Shown: positions 1-5,482 of the stretch, piece by piece | Position numbering within the stretch: position 1 is the first letter of the stretch | How the letters are laid out: each line of letters starts with the position of its first letter | Assembly (NCBI GenBank): GCA_041476585.1 | Contig: JBGOTT010000284.1 | Coordinates: forward strand, 1-5,482 | Length of the DNA: 5,482 bases | Direction: 5' to 3' | DNA from: JADGRQ01 sp041476585 | Lineage (GTDB): Bacteria; Pseudomonadota; Gammaproteobacteria; Burkholderiales; SG8-39 | The notes under the pieces: model-generated | Database searches by the model: none | What the model saw: only the letters and a program-made list of their open reading frames with translations | Told to the model about the DNA's origin: nothing | Position numbers and translations under genes: made by a program

Positions 1-1
1 G

Positions 2-478
2 AACGACGTCTCGCTGCGCAACCTGATCCCGGCTGAACTCTCCAAGGGCTTCGGCTTCCTGAACGGCAAGCCCTGGACCGCGTTCTCGCCGGTGGCCGTG
101 ACGCCCGACGAGTTGGGCGAAGCCTGGGACGGAAAACGCGCGCACCTGCCGCTGGTCAGCCATGTGAACAGCGAGCTGCTCGGCAAACCGAACTGCGGCG
201 CCGACATGGTCTTCCACTACCCGCGCCTGATCGCGCACGCGGCAAAAACCCGCGCGCTCACTGCCGGCACCGTGCTCGGCGCGGGCACCGTCTCCAATCG
301 CGACCACTCCACCGGCTGCGGCTGCCTGGCGGAAAAGCGCGCGATCGAGACCATCGAGCACGGCAAGCCGGACACGCCGTTCCTCAAGTTCGGCGACCGC
401 GTACGGATCGAGATGCTCGACGCGGAAGGGCGGTCGATCTTCGGCGCGATCGACCAGCGGGTGGTGCAGCTTAGCTAG
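2..478 (+). CDS. Fumarylacetoacetate hydrolase (FAH) family protein, 3' part only
   Basis: The 5' end lies outside the window; 158 residues are visible in frame 2, ending at TAG 476-478. The visible part opens with NDVSLRNL, matching the conserved NDVS-R motif of the FAH fold. It continues with a GTVLGAGTVSNRDHSTGCG segment, resembling the G-GTVSN active-site loop, and closes with FLKFGDRVRIEMLDAEG, the usual C-terminal 'GD-V-IE' strand. Family members are metal-dependent cytoplasmic enzymes that cleave C-C bonds in, or hydrate, beta-diketo or 2-keto acids, often at the end of tyrosine, homogentisate or other aromatic degradation. The whole protein is probably about 330 residues (inference from family members). 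The exact substrate cannot be read from this part, and no isomerase or dioxygenase partner is visible, so I give no symbol. An internal GTG at 92 could be taken for a start, but homology continues upstream of it, so it is not the start. The stop overlaps that of the convergent phaZ gene. Confidence 0.85.
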   Translation, partial: NDVSLRNLIPAELSKGFGFLNGKPWTAFSPVAVTPDELGEAWDGKRAHLPLVSHVNSELLGKPNCGADMVFHYPRLIAHAAKTRALTAGTVLGAGTVSNRDHSTGCGCLAEKRAIETIEHGKPDTPFLKFGDRVRIEMLDAEGRSIFGAIDQRVVQLS

Positions 479-1698
479 GCGTGCACCCGCACGAAGTTGC
501 GAAAGCGCGGGTAGATCACCTCGCGCCAGCGCCTGCCGGCGAAGATGCCGTAGTGACCGGCCTTCGGCACCAGAAAATGCTCGCGGCGCTCGCGCGGGAT
601 GTTCAGGCACAGCAGGTGGGCGGCCTCGGTCTGGCCGTTGCCCGAGATGTCGTCGAGTTCGCCTTCGATGGTGAGCAGCGCCGTGTCGCGGATTGCCTGC
701 GGCCGCACCAGTTCTTCGCGCACGAACATGCGGCCCTTGGGCAGCGCGAAATCCTGAAACACGGTGCGGATGGTATCCAGGTAGTACTCCGCCGGCATGT
801 CGAGCACCGCGTTGTACTCGTCGTAGAAATCGCGGTGCTTCTCCGCCGATTCGTCGTTGCCGCGCAGCAGGTGGTTGAAATAATCCCCGTGCGCATCGAA
901 ATGCCGGTCCGGGTTCATCGCCACAAAACCCAGGTGCTGCAGGAAGCCCGGGTACACCCGACGCGTCCCGCCCGGGTACTTCGAGGGCACGCGGTGGATC
1001 AGGTGCTGCTCGAACCACGAGTACGGGCGCTTCGTGGCGAGGTTGTTGACCGAAGTCGGGCTCTTGCGCGCGTCGATAGGCCCGCCCATCATGACCATGG
1101 TTTTCGGCGGATTCGCCTCGCGCGCCGCCGCCATCAGCGAGAGCGCCGCCAGGACAGGCACCGTCGGCTGGCACACCGAGACGACGTTGAGATCCGGTGA
1201 CAGGAGGCGGATGAACTCGCGGATGTAATCGACATAGTCCGCAAGGTGGAACGGCCCGTTGTAGACCGGCACCATGCGCGCATCGACCCAATCGGTCACC
1301 CAGACGTCGTGCTCGGGCAGCAGCGTGCGCACTGTGTCGCGCAGCAGGGTCGCGTGGTGCCCCGAGAGCGGCGCGACCAGCAGAATTTTCGGATCGCTGC
1401 GCGGCTGGGCAAGCTGGCGCTCGAAATGCACCAGGCGGCAGAACGGTTTCACGTGCGCATCGACCAGCCGGACGGCGACCTTCTCGCCGCCGATCGTCGT
1501 TTCATCGATGCCCCAGGCGGGCTTCTCGTAGCGCTGCGTGACGCGCAGGAACAGGTCGCTGCCGGCGCTGATGCGCCGTGCCAGCGGCGCATAGGAAAAC
1601 GGGCTGAAAGGATGGCCGAACCAGCCGCGCGAGAGTTCGGCGGCATAGCGCATCGGCGCAAGCGCAGTGTGCTGTGCTTCGAAAAGGTCGTAGAGCAA
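475..1698 (-). CDS. phaZ: Intracellular polyhydroxyalkanoate (PHB) depolymerase PhaZ
   Basis: This cytoplasmic enzyme attacks the native, amorphous PHA granule and releases hydroxyacyl units for reuse as carbon and energy. With the TTG start at 1698 it has 407 residues, close to the roughly 419 of the Ralstonia eutropha PhaZ1 family. Diagnostic segments are APLSGHHATLLRDTVRTLLP (about 109-128), VTDWVDARMVPV, the nucleophile elbow VSVCQPTVPVLAA with Cys176, MGGPIDARKSPT, YPGFLQHLGFVAMNPDRH, GELDDISG with Asp349, and GHYGIFAGRRWRE with His382. The Cys-Asp-His spacing matches the known Ralstonia triad (C183, D355, H388) to within one residue, so the active site looks intact. Cys in place of Ser in the lipase-like box is normal here. 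There is no signal peptide. The frame stays open to another TTG at 1770, giving 431 residues. I prefer 1698 because homology begins at LLYDLFEAQ, GGGGA lies five bases upstream, and a strong extended -10 lies inside the longer version. It is divergent from the acylase gene and convergent with the FAH gene. Confidence 0.95.
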   Translation of the reverse strand: MLYDLFEAQHTALAPMRYAAELSRGWFGHPFSPFSYAPLARRISAGSDLFLRVTQRYEKPAWGIDETTIGGEKVAVRLVDAHVKPFCRLVHFERQLAQPRSDPKILLVAPLSGHHATLLRDTVRTLLPEHDVWVTDWVDARMVPVYNGPFHLADYVDYIREFIRLLSPDLNVVSVCQPTVPVLAALSLMAAAREANPPKTMVMMGGPIDARKSPTSVNNLATKRPYSWFEQHLIHRVPSKYPGGTRRVYPGFLQHLGFVAMNPDRHFDAHGDYFNHLLRGNDESAEKHRDFYDEYNAVLDMPAEYYLDTIRTVFQDFALPKGRMFVREELVRPQAIRDTALLTIEGELDDISGNGQTEAAHLLCLNIPRERREHFLVPKAGHYGIFAGRRWREVIYPRFRNFVRVHA

Positions 1699-1703
1699 CC
1701 CGT

Positions 1704-1708
1704 TCCCC
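1704..1708 (-). promoter_or_regulatory. Ribosome binding site that decides the phaZ start
   Basis: On the minus strand GGGGA stands five bases before TTG 1698-1696. The match to the Shine-Dalgarno core is partial, but the spacing is good, and this TTG gives a protein starting where PhaZ homologues start. The competing upstream TTG at 1770 also has a partial GGGA seven bases before it, so this site alone is not decisive. Confidence 0.4.
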
Positions 1709-1726
1709 GCAGAATGTAACTGTTCG

Positions 1727-1735
1727 GTTATATCA
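1727..1735 (-). promoter_or_regulatory. Extended -10 promoter of phaZ
   Basis: The minus strand reads TGATATAAC: the TGn extension followed by TATAAC, five of six bases of the sigma-70 -10 consensus. It sits in the only clearly AT-rich patch of the neighbourhood. The predicted transcription start is around A1721/G1720, giving a leader of about 22 nt before TTG 1698. No good -35 is present: at 17 bp spacing the hexamer is GTGCAG, and at 19 bp it is TTGTGC, which keeps only the TTG. A weak -35 is tolerated in extended -10 promoters. Confidence 0.55.
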
Positions 1736-1748
1736 GAAATTTTTCCGC

Positions 1749-1762
1749 GCTGCACAAGCAGC
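1749..1762. promoter_or_regulatory. Perfect inverted repeat, candidate PhaR-type operator (CTGC-N4-GCAG)
   Basis: The sequence is a perfect palindrome, GCTGC-ACAA-GCAGC, with five-base arms and a four-base centre. Its core, CTGC at 1750-1753 and GCAG at 1758-1761, fits the CTGC-N3/4-GCAG pattern reported, as I recall, for the PHA-responsive repressor PhaR of Rhodobacter sphaeroides. It covers the -35 position of the phaZ promoter (about 1750-1755 at 17 bp spacing), where a bound repressor would block RNA polymerase. PhaR genes of betaproteobacteria may use other sites, and a 14-base palindrome of GC-rich composition can occur by chance, so the identity of the binder is inference. It lies in the divergent region and could affect both genes. 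Confidence 0.4.
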
Positions 1763-1803
1763 TTTGTCAACTTGTATTCCCGTCGCGCATATCCTCGTCA
1801 GGT

Positions 1804-4224
1804 ATGCTCGGTTCCATGCGCTGGGTGCTGCGCCTGCTCGCCGTCGTGCTGGCCCTGATCGTGCTCGGGGCGGGCGGCCTGTATATCTACCTGCGGCAAT
1901 CGCTGCCGAAACTTGAGGGCGAGGTTCACCTGGCGGGCCTTTCGGCCCCGGTCGACGTGCTGCGTGACCCCTACGGCATCCCGCACATCTACGCGGCGAA
2001 CCTCGAGGATGCGAACTTCGCGCTCGGCTACGTGCATGCGCAGGACCGGATGTGGCAGATGGAGGTGAACCGGCGCATCGCCTCGGGGAGGCTCGCCGAG
2101 CTGCTCGGTGCGCCGGCGCTCGAAACCGACCGTTTTCTGCGCACCCTCGGCGTGCATCGTGTCTCGCAGTCCGCCTACCAGCGCGTCGACGCGCAAACCC
2201 GGCGCGTGCTCGATGCGTATGCCGCCGGCATCAACGCTTTTCTCGCATCCGATCCGGTGCTGCCGCCCGAGTTCTTCATCCTGCGCCACCGGCCCGAGCC
2301 GTGGACTGCAGTCGATTCGATCGCCTGGCTGAAAATGATGTCCTGGGACCTCTCCGCCAACTGGCGCAACGAGTTGCTGCGACTGCGCCTTGCGAAACAC
2401 ATGCCGGTCGCGCGGATACAGGAATTCCTGCCACCGTACCCGGGCGACCCGCCGGTGCCGCTGCCGGACCTCCGAACGCTCTACGGCAACCTGGAAAAGG
2501 AGGCCGTGCAGCTCGCCGAAGACCTGTCGGAGCATGTCGCCGCGCTCGCGCTGCCCTCGGGCGAGGGGCTCGGCTCGAACAACTGGGTGGTCGCCGGCAG
2601 CCGCACCGAGAGCGGCAAGCCGCTGCTCGCCAACGACCCGCATCTGCGGCTCACCGCGCCGGCCGTGTGGTATTTCGCGCACCTCGACGCGCCGGGCGCG
2701 GGGATGATTGGCGCGACGTTGCCTGGAGTGCCGATGATGGTGCTGGGCAGAAACGGGCGCATCGCCTGGGGATTCACCAATACCGGTGCCGACGTGCAGG
2801 ATCTGTACCTCGAAAAGCTCGACAGCGCCGGCAGCTACGCGACGCCCGACGGCACGCAGCCGTTCGCGACACGCGAAGAGCGCATCAAGGTCAAGGACGG
2901 CGAAGACGTGCCCATCGTCGTGCGCAGTTCGCGCCACGGCCCGATCATCTCCGACGTACTGCAGCCCGCGCGCGATGCCACGCCGCGCGGCTACGCGCTC
3001 GCGTTTGCCTGGACCACGCTCGCGGAGGACGATCTCTCGATCCAGGCGGTGGCGCGCCTGCCGCTCGCACGCAGCTGGGATGAGTTCGTCGCGGCACTGC
3101 GCGATTTCGCTTCGCCGCAGCAGAACATCGTGTATGCCGACATCGACGGCAACATCGGCTACATCGCACCGGGGCGCGTGCCGGTGAGAAAGCCCGAGAA
3201 CGACCTGCATGGCCTGGCACCGGCACCCGGATGGGATGCGCGTTACGACTGGACGGGCTACGTGCCGTTTGAAGAGCTGCCGCGCGCGTATAACCCCGCC
3301 AGTGGACGGCTGTGGACCGCCAACGAGAAGATCGTGCCGGAGGATTACGCGCACTACATCACCAGTGAATGGCAGGAGCCGTATCGCTCGAAGCGCATCG
3401 GGGAAATGATCGAGGCCACGGCAAAGCACAACCAGGGCAGCTTCGCGCGCATGCACGCCGACGTGGTTTCGCTCGCCGCGCGCGAGTTGCTGCCGCGGCT
3501 GCGCGAAACGCGGCCCAGGAGCGAGGAGGCACGCCACGTGCTGCACCTGTTCGAGAGCTGGCAGGGCGAAATGCTGGCGGGCCGCACCGAGCCACTGGTG
3601 CTGTGGGCGTGGTGGCGCGAGCTGACGCGCGCAATCTACGCTGACGAAATGGGCGACGCCTTCGCCGGCAACTGGATGGCGCGCGCCCCTTTCCTCATCA
3701 ACGTGCTCAACGACAAGGACGGCCAGTCGCGCTGGTGCGACAACGTGAACACCGCCCCGGTGGAGGGCTGCGCGGAACTGCTCGCGGAATCGCTCGAAGC
3801 GGCGCTCGCCGAGCTGCGCAGGCGCTACGGGACGGACATGTCCGCATGGCGATGGGGACCGGCGCACCCGGCGCGCCACGAGCATCGCCCGTTCAGCCGG
3901 CAGAAGTTGCTCGCGAAATGGTTCGACATCGTGGTGCCGACACCGGGCGACAACTATACGGTCAACGTCGGACGCATGAATTTCGGCGACGACGAACCGT
4001 TCGAAAATCACCACGCGGCATCGCTGCGCGCGATCTACGACTTGGCCGACCTGGAGAAATCGCTGTTCATCCACTCGGGCGGCCAGTCGGGCAACCGCAT
4101 GTCGCCGCATTACGAGTCCTTCGCCGCGGCCTGGGCGCGCGGAGAGTACGTCCCGATGAGCACCGACCGCGGCCGCATCGAGCGCGCCGCCGCCGGGCGG
4201 TTGAAACTCATCCCTGCGAAGTAG
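1804..4224 (+). CDS. Penicillin-acylase-family Ntn hydrolase, membrane-anchored precursor
   Basis: The 806-residue precursor belongs to the penicillin G / acyl-homoserine-lactone acylase family, which hydrolyses amide-linked acyl groups, usually in the periplasm. Residues 6-30 are a hydrophobic helix after two arginines, with no clear AxA cleavage site, so it is probably a signal anchor. The alpha-chain region holds DPYGIPHIYA (55-64) and GYVHAQDRMWQMEVNRR (75-91). A linker runs to about 257. The autoproteolytic site is G257/S258 in GLGSNNW, making Ser258 the N-terminal nucleophile of the beta chain. Counting from Ser258 as beta-1 gives His280 (beta-23), Asp330 (beta-73) and Asp333 (beta-76), the positions of known active-site and calcium-binding residues; Glu190 fits the alpha-chain calcium ligand. 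Asn507 in TANEK is the likely oxyanion Asn. Cys645 and Cys656 could form a disulfide. The precursor therefore looks active. The substrate (beta-lactam, AHL or other N-acyl compound) cannot be told, so no symbol is given. ATG 1816 (MRWVLRL) is an equally plausible start; neither has a good ribosome site. Confidence 0.92.
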   Translation: MLGSMRWVLRLLAVVLALIVLGAGGLYIYLRQSLPKLEGEVHLAGLSAPVDVLRDPYGIPHIYAANLEDANFALGYVHAQDRMWQMEVNRRIASGRLAELLGAPALETDRFLRTLGVHRVSQSAYQRVDAQTRRVLDAYAAGINAFLASDPVLPPEFFILRHRPEPWTAVDSIAWLKMMSWDLSANWRNELLRLRLAKHMPVARIQEFLPPYPGDPPVPLPDLRTLYGNLEKEAVQLAEDLSEHVAALALPSGEGLGSNNWVVAGSRTESGKPLLANDPHLRLTAPAVWYFAHLDAPGAGMIGATLPGVPMMVLGRNGRIAWGFTNTGADVQDLYLEKLDSAGSYATPDGTQPFATREERIKVKDGEDVPIVVRSSRHGPIISDVLQPARDATPRGYALAFAWTTLAEDDLSIQAVARLPLARSWDEFVAALRDFASPQQNIVYADIDGNIGYIAPGRVPVRKPENDLHGLAPAPGWDARYDWTGYVPFEELPRAYNPASGRLWTANEKIVPEDYAHYITSEWQEPYRSKRIGEMIEATAKHNQGSFARMHADVVSLAARELLPRLRETRPRSEEARHVLHLFESWQGEMLAGRTEPLVLWAWWRELTRAIYADEMGDAFAGNWMARAPFLINVLNDKDGQSRWCDNVNTAPVEGCAELLAESLEAALAELRRRYGTDMSAWRWGPAHPARHEHRPFSRQKLLAKWFDIVVPTPGDNYTVNVGRMNFGDDEPFENHHAASLRAIYDLADLEKSLFIHSGGQSGNRMSPHYESFAAAWARGEYVPMSTDRGRIERAAAGRLKLIPAK

Positions 4225-5128
4225 CCCGGCGCAGGTGGAGGTTGTTGGCAACCAGCGCGCCGATCACCAGCGCGGCTCCCGCAATCTCGATGGCCGCAAA
4301 GCTGCGCCCGAGCGCCGCCTCGATCGCGAACACGCACACCGGAATCAGGTTCAGCGACAGCATCGTGTTGAGCGGCCCGAGATACTTGTTGGCGAAGTTG
4401 AATCCCAGAATCCCAAGCACCACGGTACAGGTCGAGAAATAGACGATCTGCCAGGCGATCGAGGTGACCGCCGCCGCGCTCGGCAGCGTCGCGATACCCG
4501 CCGCGATTGCGACGCCGTTGGCGATGAACAGGCCGACCGCGCCCGGAATGCACGTCAGCACCGTGAGCCGCAGCGGCGACCAGCCCGGGAAGCGCGCGGC
4601 CGAGAGCGTGTAGATCACCCAGCTGACCGCGCCGAGAAACACCAGTACATCGCCGAACAGTGCGCCGCCCAAGAAGGCACGCGCGGGATCGCCCTTGGTC
4701 ACCACCAGGATCACCCCGGCGAGCACCGCGACGACGCAGCCGATCACGAACGGCGCCGGCCGCTGGCCGCGCGTCAGCCACACCGTGAGCGCGATCAGCG
4801 GCGTCTGCATCGCCATGATGATGGCGGCGTGCTCCGGCCGCGTAAGCGTGAGCCCGCTCCAAACCAGCAGGTTGAAGCCGGCGATGCCGATCAAGCCGAA
4901 GATTGTCGCCTGAACGAGCCGGCCTTCGAAGCGCAGCGCGTGCCGGCCTTCGATCGCCCACAGCAGCGCGACCAGCAGCATCGAACCGAAGATGTAGCGC
5001 AGCGTCGCGAGGCCGAACGCATCCACGACCGACAGCGCGCGCTTTCCGATCGAGAACATCGGCGCCCAGCACAGGATGGACAGGAAGATCCAGCCGAGGC
5101 CGCGCAGCAGGTGGGGCGGGGAACTCAC
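4208..5128 (-). CDS. EamA/DMT-superfamily inner-membrane transporter
   Basis: The 306-residue protein is very hydrophobic, with about ten predicted helices (roughly 11-29, 37-58, 71-92, 99-118, 125-143, 156-178, 186-206, 222-244, 250-271 and 276-295). That is the two-times-five EamA repeat layout of the drug/metabolite transporter superfamily. Family-like signatures are the first-helix W-P region (LCWAPMFSIGKRAL), LRYIFGSMLL after helix 1, GIAGFNLLVWSGLTLTRPEHAAIIMAMQTPLIAL around helices 3-4, and the equivalent GPLNTMLSLNLIPV in the second half. Such proteins mostly export amino acids or other small metabolites; the substrate is unknown here. The start is GTG 5128, without a convincing ribosome site, and no nearby ATG gives an intact first helix. 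The gene runs in the same direction as the fadD-like gene, 102 bp downstream of it. Its 3' end overlaps the convergent acylase gene by 17 bp. Confidence 0.9.
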   Translation of the reverse strand: MSSPPHLLRGLGWIFLSILCWAPMFSIGKRALSVVDAFGLATLRYIFGSMLLVALLWAIEGRHALRFEGRLVQATIFGLIGIAGFNLLVWSGLTLTRPEHAAIIMAMQTPLIALTVWLTRGQRPAPFVIGCVVAVLAGVILVVTKGDPARAFLGGALFGDVLVFLGAVSWVIYTLSAARFPGWSPLRLTVLTCIPGAVGLFIANGVAIAAGIATLPSAAAVTSIAWQIVYFSTCTVVLGILGFNFANKYLGPLNTMLSLNLIPVCVFAIEAALGRSFAAIEIAGAALVIGALVANNLHLRRATSQG

Positions 5129-5230
5129 GGGCGCAGAGCTTACGCGGCTTCGCGCTGCGCGTGAGGGAGTTCGGTGAAACTACATCCGACATCCTGGGCT
5201 CCCGCTTCCGCGGGAGCGACAAGAAAGTTG
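5129..5230. other. Short spacer between fadD-like gene and transporter gene
   Basis: This spacer contains the REP-like palindrome described separately and a second, weaker GC-rich inverted repeat at about 5142-5162 (ACGCG...CGCGT arms, with CGCG-GCTT-CGCG as an alternative pairing). I found no convincing promoter for the minus-strand transporter gene. Read-through from the fadD-like gene is possible but would have to pass both hairpins. Confidence 0.5.
5191..5222. repeat. REP-like extragenic palindrome
   Basis: The core at 5198-5217 is a perfect 8-bp stem, GCTCCCGC and GCGGGAGC, around a TTCC loop. The flanks ATCCTGG and GACAAG resemble a common dispersed palindrome family of Proteobacteria, which when translated by chance gives peptides such as SLPRKREPR or VIPAKAGIQ. 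Here the minus strand encodes SLPRKREPRMSDV. It lies 13 bases past the stop codon of the fadD-like gene, so it could stabilise that gene's 3' end or attenuate transcription. No T-run follows on either strand, so it is not a standard intrinsic terminator. Confidence 0.6.
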
Positions 5231-5482
5231 CTACGCCGCCTTCTTCTCGTCTCTCAGCGCGCGCCGCAGGATCTTCCCGACGTTGGTCTTGGGCAAGTCT
5301 GCGCGAAACTCGACGTGCTTCGGCTGCTTGTACCCGGTCAACTGCTCCTTGCAGTGCGCGAGCACCTGAGCTTCGGTCAGCGACGGATCCTTCTTGACGA
5401 TGAACACCTTCGGCACCTCGCCCGAGTGCTCGTCCGGCACGCCGATGGCCGCGACTTCCAGCACCCCCGGCATCATCGCCAC
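5231..5482 (-). CDS. fadD: Long-chain acyl-CoA synthetase (AMP-forming), C-terminal part
   Basis: Only the last 83 residues are in the window; the start lies beyond its right edge, and the GTG at 5482 is an internal Val codon. The segment is the C-terminal AMP-binding domain of the adenylate-forming superfamily, which ligates fatty acids to CoA via an acyl-AMP. PGVLEVAAIGVPDEHSGEVP, VFIVKKDPSLTEAQV and LTGYKQPKHVEFR align closely with recalled E. coli FadD. The end, DLPKTNVGKILRRALRDE, carries the conserved catalytic Lys (residue 70 of the visible part) of the adenylation half-reaction. The TAG stop is at 5233-5231. Fatty acid activation for beta-oxidation fits best. A medium-chain or other acyl ligase is possible, since substrate specificity lies in the missing N-terminal domain. 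Confidence 0.88.
   Translation of the reverse strand: MAMMPGVLEVAAIGVPDEHSGEVPKVFIVKKDPSLTEAQVLAHCKEQLTGYKQPKHVEFRADLPKTNVGKILRRALRDEKKAA

Noticed and set aside
481..1719. Plus-strand open frames of 239 and 157 codons opposite phaZ
   Set aside because: They are shadows of phaZ: Arg- and His-rich low-complexity translations, no ribosome sites and no homology that I recognise.
1764..1795. A sigma-70 promoter for the acylase from TTGTCA (1764-1769) with a -10 at CATATC (1788-1793) or TATCCT (1790-1795), or a separate -10 at TGTATT (1773-1778)
   Set aside because: CATATC matches only three of six bases, TATCCT needs a 20 bp spacer, and TGTATT has no good -35. The first two would leave almost no leader before ATG 1804. 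A promoter is expected here but I cannot place it.
1798..4251. An 817-codon open frame on the minus strand covering the whole acylase gene
   Set aside because: It is exactly antisense to a gene with clear family motifs. Its translation is rich in Arg, His and Ala with no recognisable domain. Long stop-free antisense frames are common opposite high-GC genes with strong codon bias.
4240..4253. GGTTG-TTGG-CAACC hairpin just after the acylase stop as a terminator
   Set aside because: The stem is only 5 bp, there is no T-run, and it lies inside the transporter coding sequence.
4235..5164. A 309-codon plus-strand frame opposite the transporter gene
   Set aside because: The translation is highly charged (Arg, Asp, Glu, Gln), the usual antisense image of a hydrophobic membrane protein gene in high-GC DNA.
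4110..5222. A 370-codon minus-strand frame overlapping the transporter gene, starting in the REP-like repeat
   Set aside because: It is a second frame of the same strand as the transporter. Its first residues, SLPRKREPR, are a chance translation of the repeat, and the rest is Arg-rich without membrane helices.
1..5482. A defence system, phage gene, CRISPR array, tRNA or transposase
   Set aside because: All long frames with real motifs are metabolic or transport genes. I saw no regularly spaced repeats, tRNA-like folds or transposase motifs on either strand.

Overview
The window comes from a high-GC bacterial chromosome, most likely a betaproteobacterium. The PHA depolymerase, FadD-like ligase and FAH-family hydrolase all read like Burkholderiales-type proteins, and codon use is strongly G/C-ending. 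This is judged from recalled family sequences, not from a search. Genes are packed tightly, and two convergent pairs overlap at their 3' ends.

Layout, left to right: (1) the 3' part of a fumarylacetoacetate-hydrolase-family gene on + (2-478). (2) An intracellular polyhydroxyalkanoate depolymerase, phaZ, on - (475-1698), whose stop codon overlaps that of the FAH gene inside one CTAG. (3) A divergent control region of about 105 bp (1699-1803). It holds an extended -10 promoter for phaZ and a perfect inverted repeat of the form CTGC-N4-GCAG at that promoter's -35 position. (4) A membrane-anchored penicillin-acylase-family Ntn hydrolase on + (1804-4224). (5) A ten-helix EamA/DMT transporter on - (4208-5128), overlapping the acylase 3' end by 17 bp. 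(6) A spacer of about 100 bp with a REP-like palindrome (hairpin 5198-5217). (7) The C-terminal end of a long-chain acyl-CoA ligase, fadD-like, on - (5231-5482).

The loose theme is carbon and acyl metabolism. PhaZ mobilises stored polyhydroxyalkanoate, the FadD-like enzyme activates fatty acids, the FAH-family enzyme handles a keto-acid from aromatic or related catabolism, and the acylase hydrolyses an amide-linked acyl compound in the periplasm. Each gene has its own orientation or spacing, so only fadD and the transporter could share a transcript. I see no mobile element, CRISPR array, RNA gene or clearly new multi-gene system. The most informative signal is the regulatory architecture between phaZ and the acylase, which also argues for a shorter PhaZ start than the longest open frame.
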